From contig CM072891.1 of NCBI GenBank assembly GCA_037013685.1, positions 8,408,501 to 8,472,500 on the forward strand: a DNA stretch of 64,000 nt. The letters run 5' to 3'. Source of the stretch: Acridotheres tristis (taxonomy: Eukaryota; Chordata; Aves; Passeriformes; Sturnidae). The position numbers were made by a program, and so were the translations under genes. Below, piece after piece: positions 62,901 to 64,000 of the stretch (the stretch's first letter is position 1; every line of letters begins with the position of its first letter). A model generated the notes under the pieces. The model had not been told where the DNA came from. It was given only the letters and a program-made list of their open reading frames with translations, and ran no database searches.

Positions 62901-64000
62901 TGCACTAGTCTGCCCTCCTCCCAAGACGTTTTGTTAGAGCTTCATTCTGATCCATAGCCCCTGACTTGAAGCGTGGCTGTCTCCACAGCTCCATTTTGAA
63001 TGGTACCTGCTCCTCCCAGCAGCAGTGCCATGTACAGTCCCTTGCTCCTGACCCTCACCCCAGCACTCTCTTGCCTTCCTGCTCTGCTCCCAGCACTGCC
63101 TCCGTGGCTGTGGTGAGTTCATGTCCTGGCTGTCCTGCCTTGGATTGAGTGCTGCCATGCAAGCTTAGAGCACACAGCCCTGACAGTGCATTTCACTCCT
63201 GTCCTGCCATGTCTGTCTTATATAAGCCCTGGACCTCTCTCAGTAGGAAGTGCCAGTTTCACTGAAATATGCCAGATGGCCTGTTGCTACTTGAGACTCA
63301 TGAGCTAAACCAAGTTTGAACTGCTGTGTGTTTCTTTCTGTCTGAAGAAGCCAGCATGTGTCTTGGCAAGTGCCCATGGAGTTGTCCCAGAACACATCAG
63401 AATGTCACTTACTCAAAGAAAATGCATTTGGCTGGAGTATGGAAATCCCACGGTGTTGTGAAAGAAAGACTTTATTATTGAAAATGTTCCCTGATGATGT
63501 AGTTCAAAACAGACAAGTTCTGCTGGAGAACTTTGTACATCCATTGAGAAATTAGCTCCCTTGGGGCCAGTCTGAGAGCGTTTGTCGTGTTTTCCCTTCA
63601 GAGGAGCTCAAGCACATCTCTCACCCAGGTACAGCAGCCACAGGCCCAAGGGAGAAATAAGTTCCTCATGTCCAGAGATTGAAAGGCCCCTGTTCAGGTG
63701 AACTGTACAAAAAAAAAGATTGCTGTGGCATGGGGAGCAGGCCAAGGACTGGCAGTGGTGGCAAGAGCCAGCACCCATCACCTGGCAGAGCCCCAGGAGC
63801 AGGCTGCAAGGCTGGGTGCTTGGCCAGAATGTTTGCTTTCTTAATGCTTCTTTTCAGGGGTAGAACTTGCCTTGGTGCCTTGTGGAAACTACTGTCATTG
63901 AGACCAAAGCCTCCATGAGCTGTCTACCAATAGATTGGTTTCCCCAGCCTGTCTGTCCAGTTGCCTGCATCACCTTAATGCAGGGCTTTCACTGCAGGAC
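59926..64000 (+). other. RGS6: Downstream intron of RGS6 (partial; right end outside the window)
   Basis: The next RGS6 coding exon should continue the DEP domain with a segment resembling TDIVQWL. No such reading followed by a donor site was seen, so the intron exceeds 4.07 kb. It contains one degraded CR1 3' end (about 61150-61556). The rest, 59932-61149 and 61557-64000, is unique sequence in which I see no gene. The last 1 kb is somewhat more GC-rich than the rest of the window. Confidence 0.8.
61150..61556 (+). mobile_element. CR1 LINE 3'-end copy, forward orientation, diverged
   Basis: Order and spacing follow CR1: AACTGAGGATATTGG and TTGCTCAGTCTGGGGAAGG, then AGCTGAAGGGGATGAGAAGC, GGAGGAGCTGTGGAACCAGT, and the end AGGTTGGAGTAGAAAACC followed by ATCCTTCCAACCTGCATTAC. 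Many substitutions and indels make it older than the copy at 57.8 kb. The first 40 bases are the least certain part. Confidence 0.8.

Noticed and set aside
1..64000. CRISPR arrays, operons, tRNA or rRNA genes, phage or viral genes
   Set aside because: No regularly spaced repeats, ribosome-binding/ORF arrays, or recognisable RNA genes were seen. The window is vertebrate intronic DNA.

Overview
The window reads as vertebrate, most likely avian, nuclear DNA. It is AT-rich and almost entirely non-coding. It carries several degraded copies of the CR1 LINE, the dominant retroposon of birds, with the family's hallmark 3' end related to the ATTCTATG octamer. Interspersed-repeat density is low and there are no mammalian Alu or L1 elements, which also fits a bird. 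I saw no bacterial or viral genes, operons, CRISPR arrays or tRNA/rRNA genes. I cannot name the species.

Only one coding segment can be supported: a 100-bp exon at 59826-59925 on the + strand, with a clean acceptor and donor. Its 33 complete codons match the N-terminal (DEP-proximal) region of the R7-family regulator of G-protein signalling RGS6, and fit RGS6 better than its paralogue RGS7. The rest is read as intron of this gene. At least 59.8 kb of the upstream intron and 4.1 kb of the next intron lie in the window; neither neighbouring coding exon was found. RGS6 is a very large gene with long first introns in other amniotes, so this layout is expected.

Layout: 1-8.6 kb is unique intron with a possible G-quadruplex motif and one ancient SINE-tail-like piece. 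From 8.7 to 13.1 kb there is a cluster of three CR1 fragments. From 13.1 to 57.8 kb there is a stretch of about 44.7 kb with no CR1 copy that I could recognise. It holds simple repeats, a strong hairpin, a CpG-clustered segment near 20.5 kb and a homeodomain/AP-1-motif-rich segment near 25.8 kb that look like candidate regulatory DNA. From 57.8 to 61.6 kb two CR1 3' ends flank the RGS6 exon. From 61.6 kb to the end is unique intron.

Open reading frames of 60-143 codons are scattered over both strands at the level expected by chance for intronic DNA. None shows a recognisable domain and most overlap one another. I annotate none as a gene, but list two with coding-like composition as observations. 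I did not find a convincing novel biological system. The most worthwhile leads are the candidate intronic regulatory segments and the repeat-poor core of the intron.
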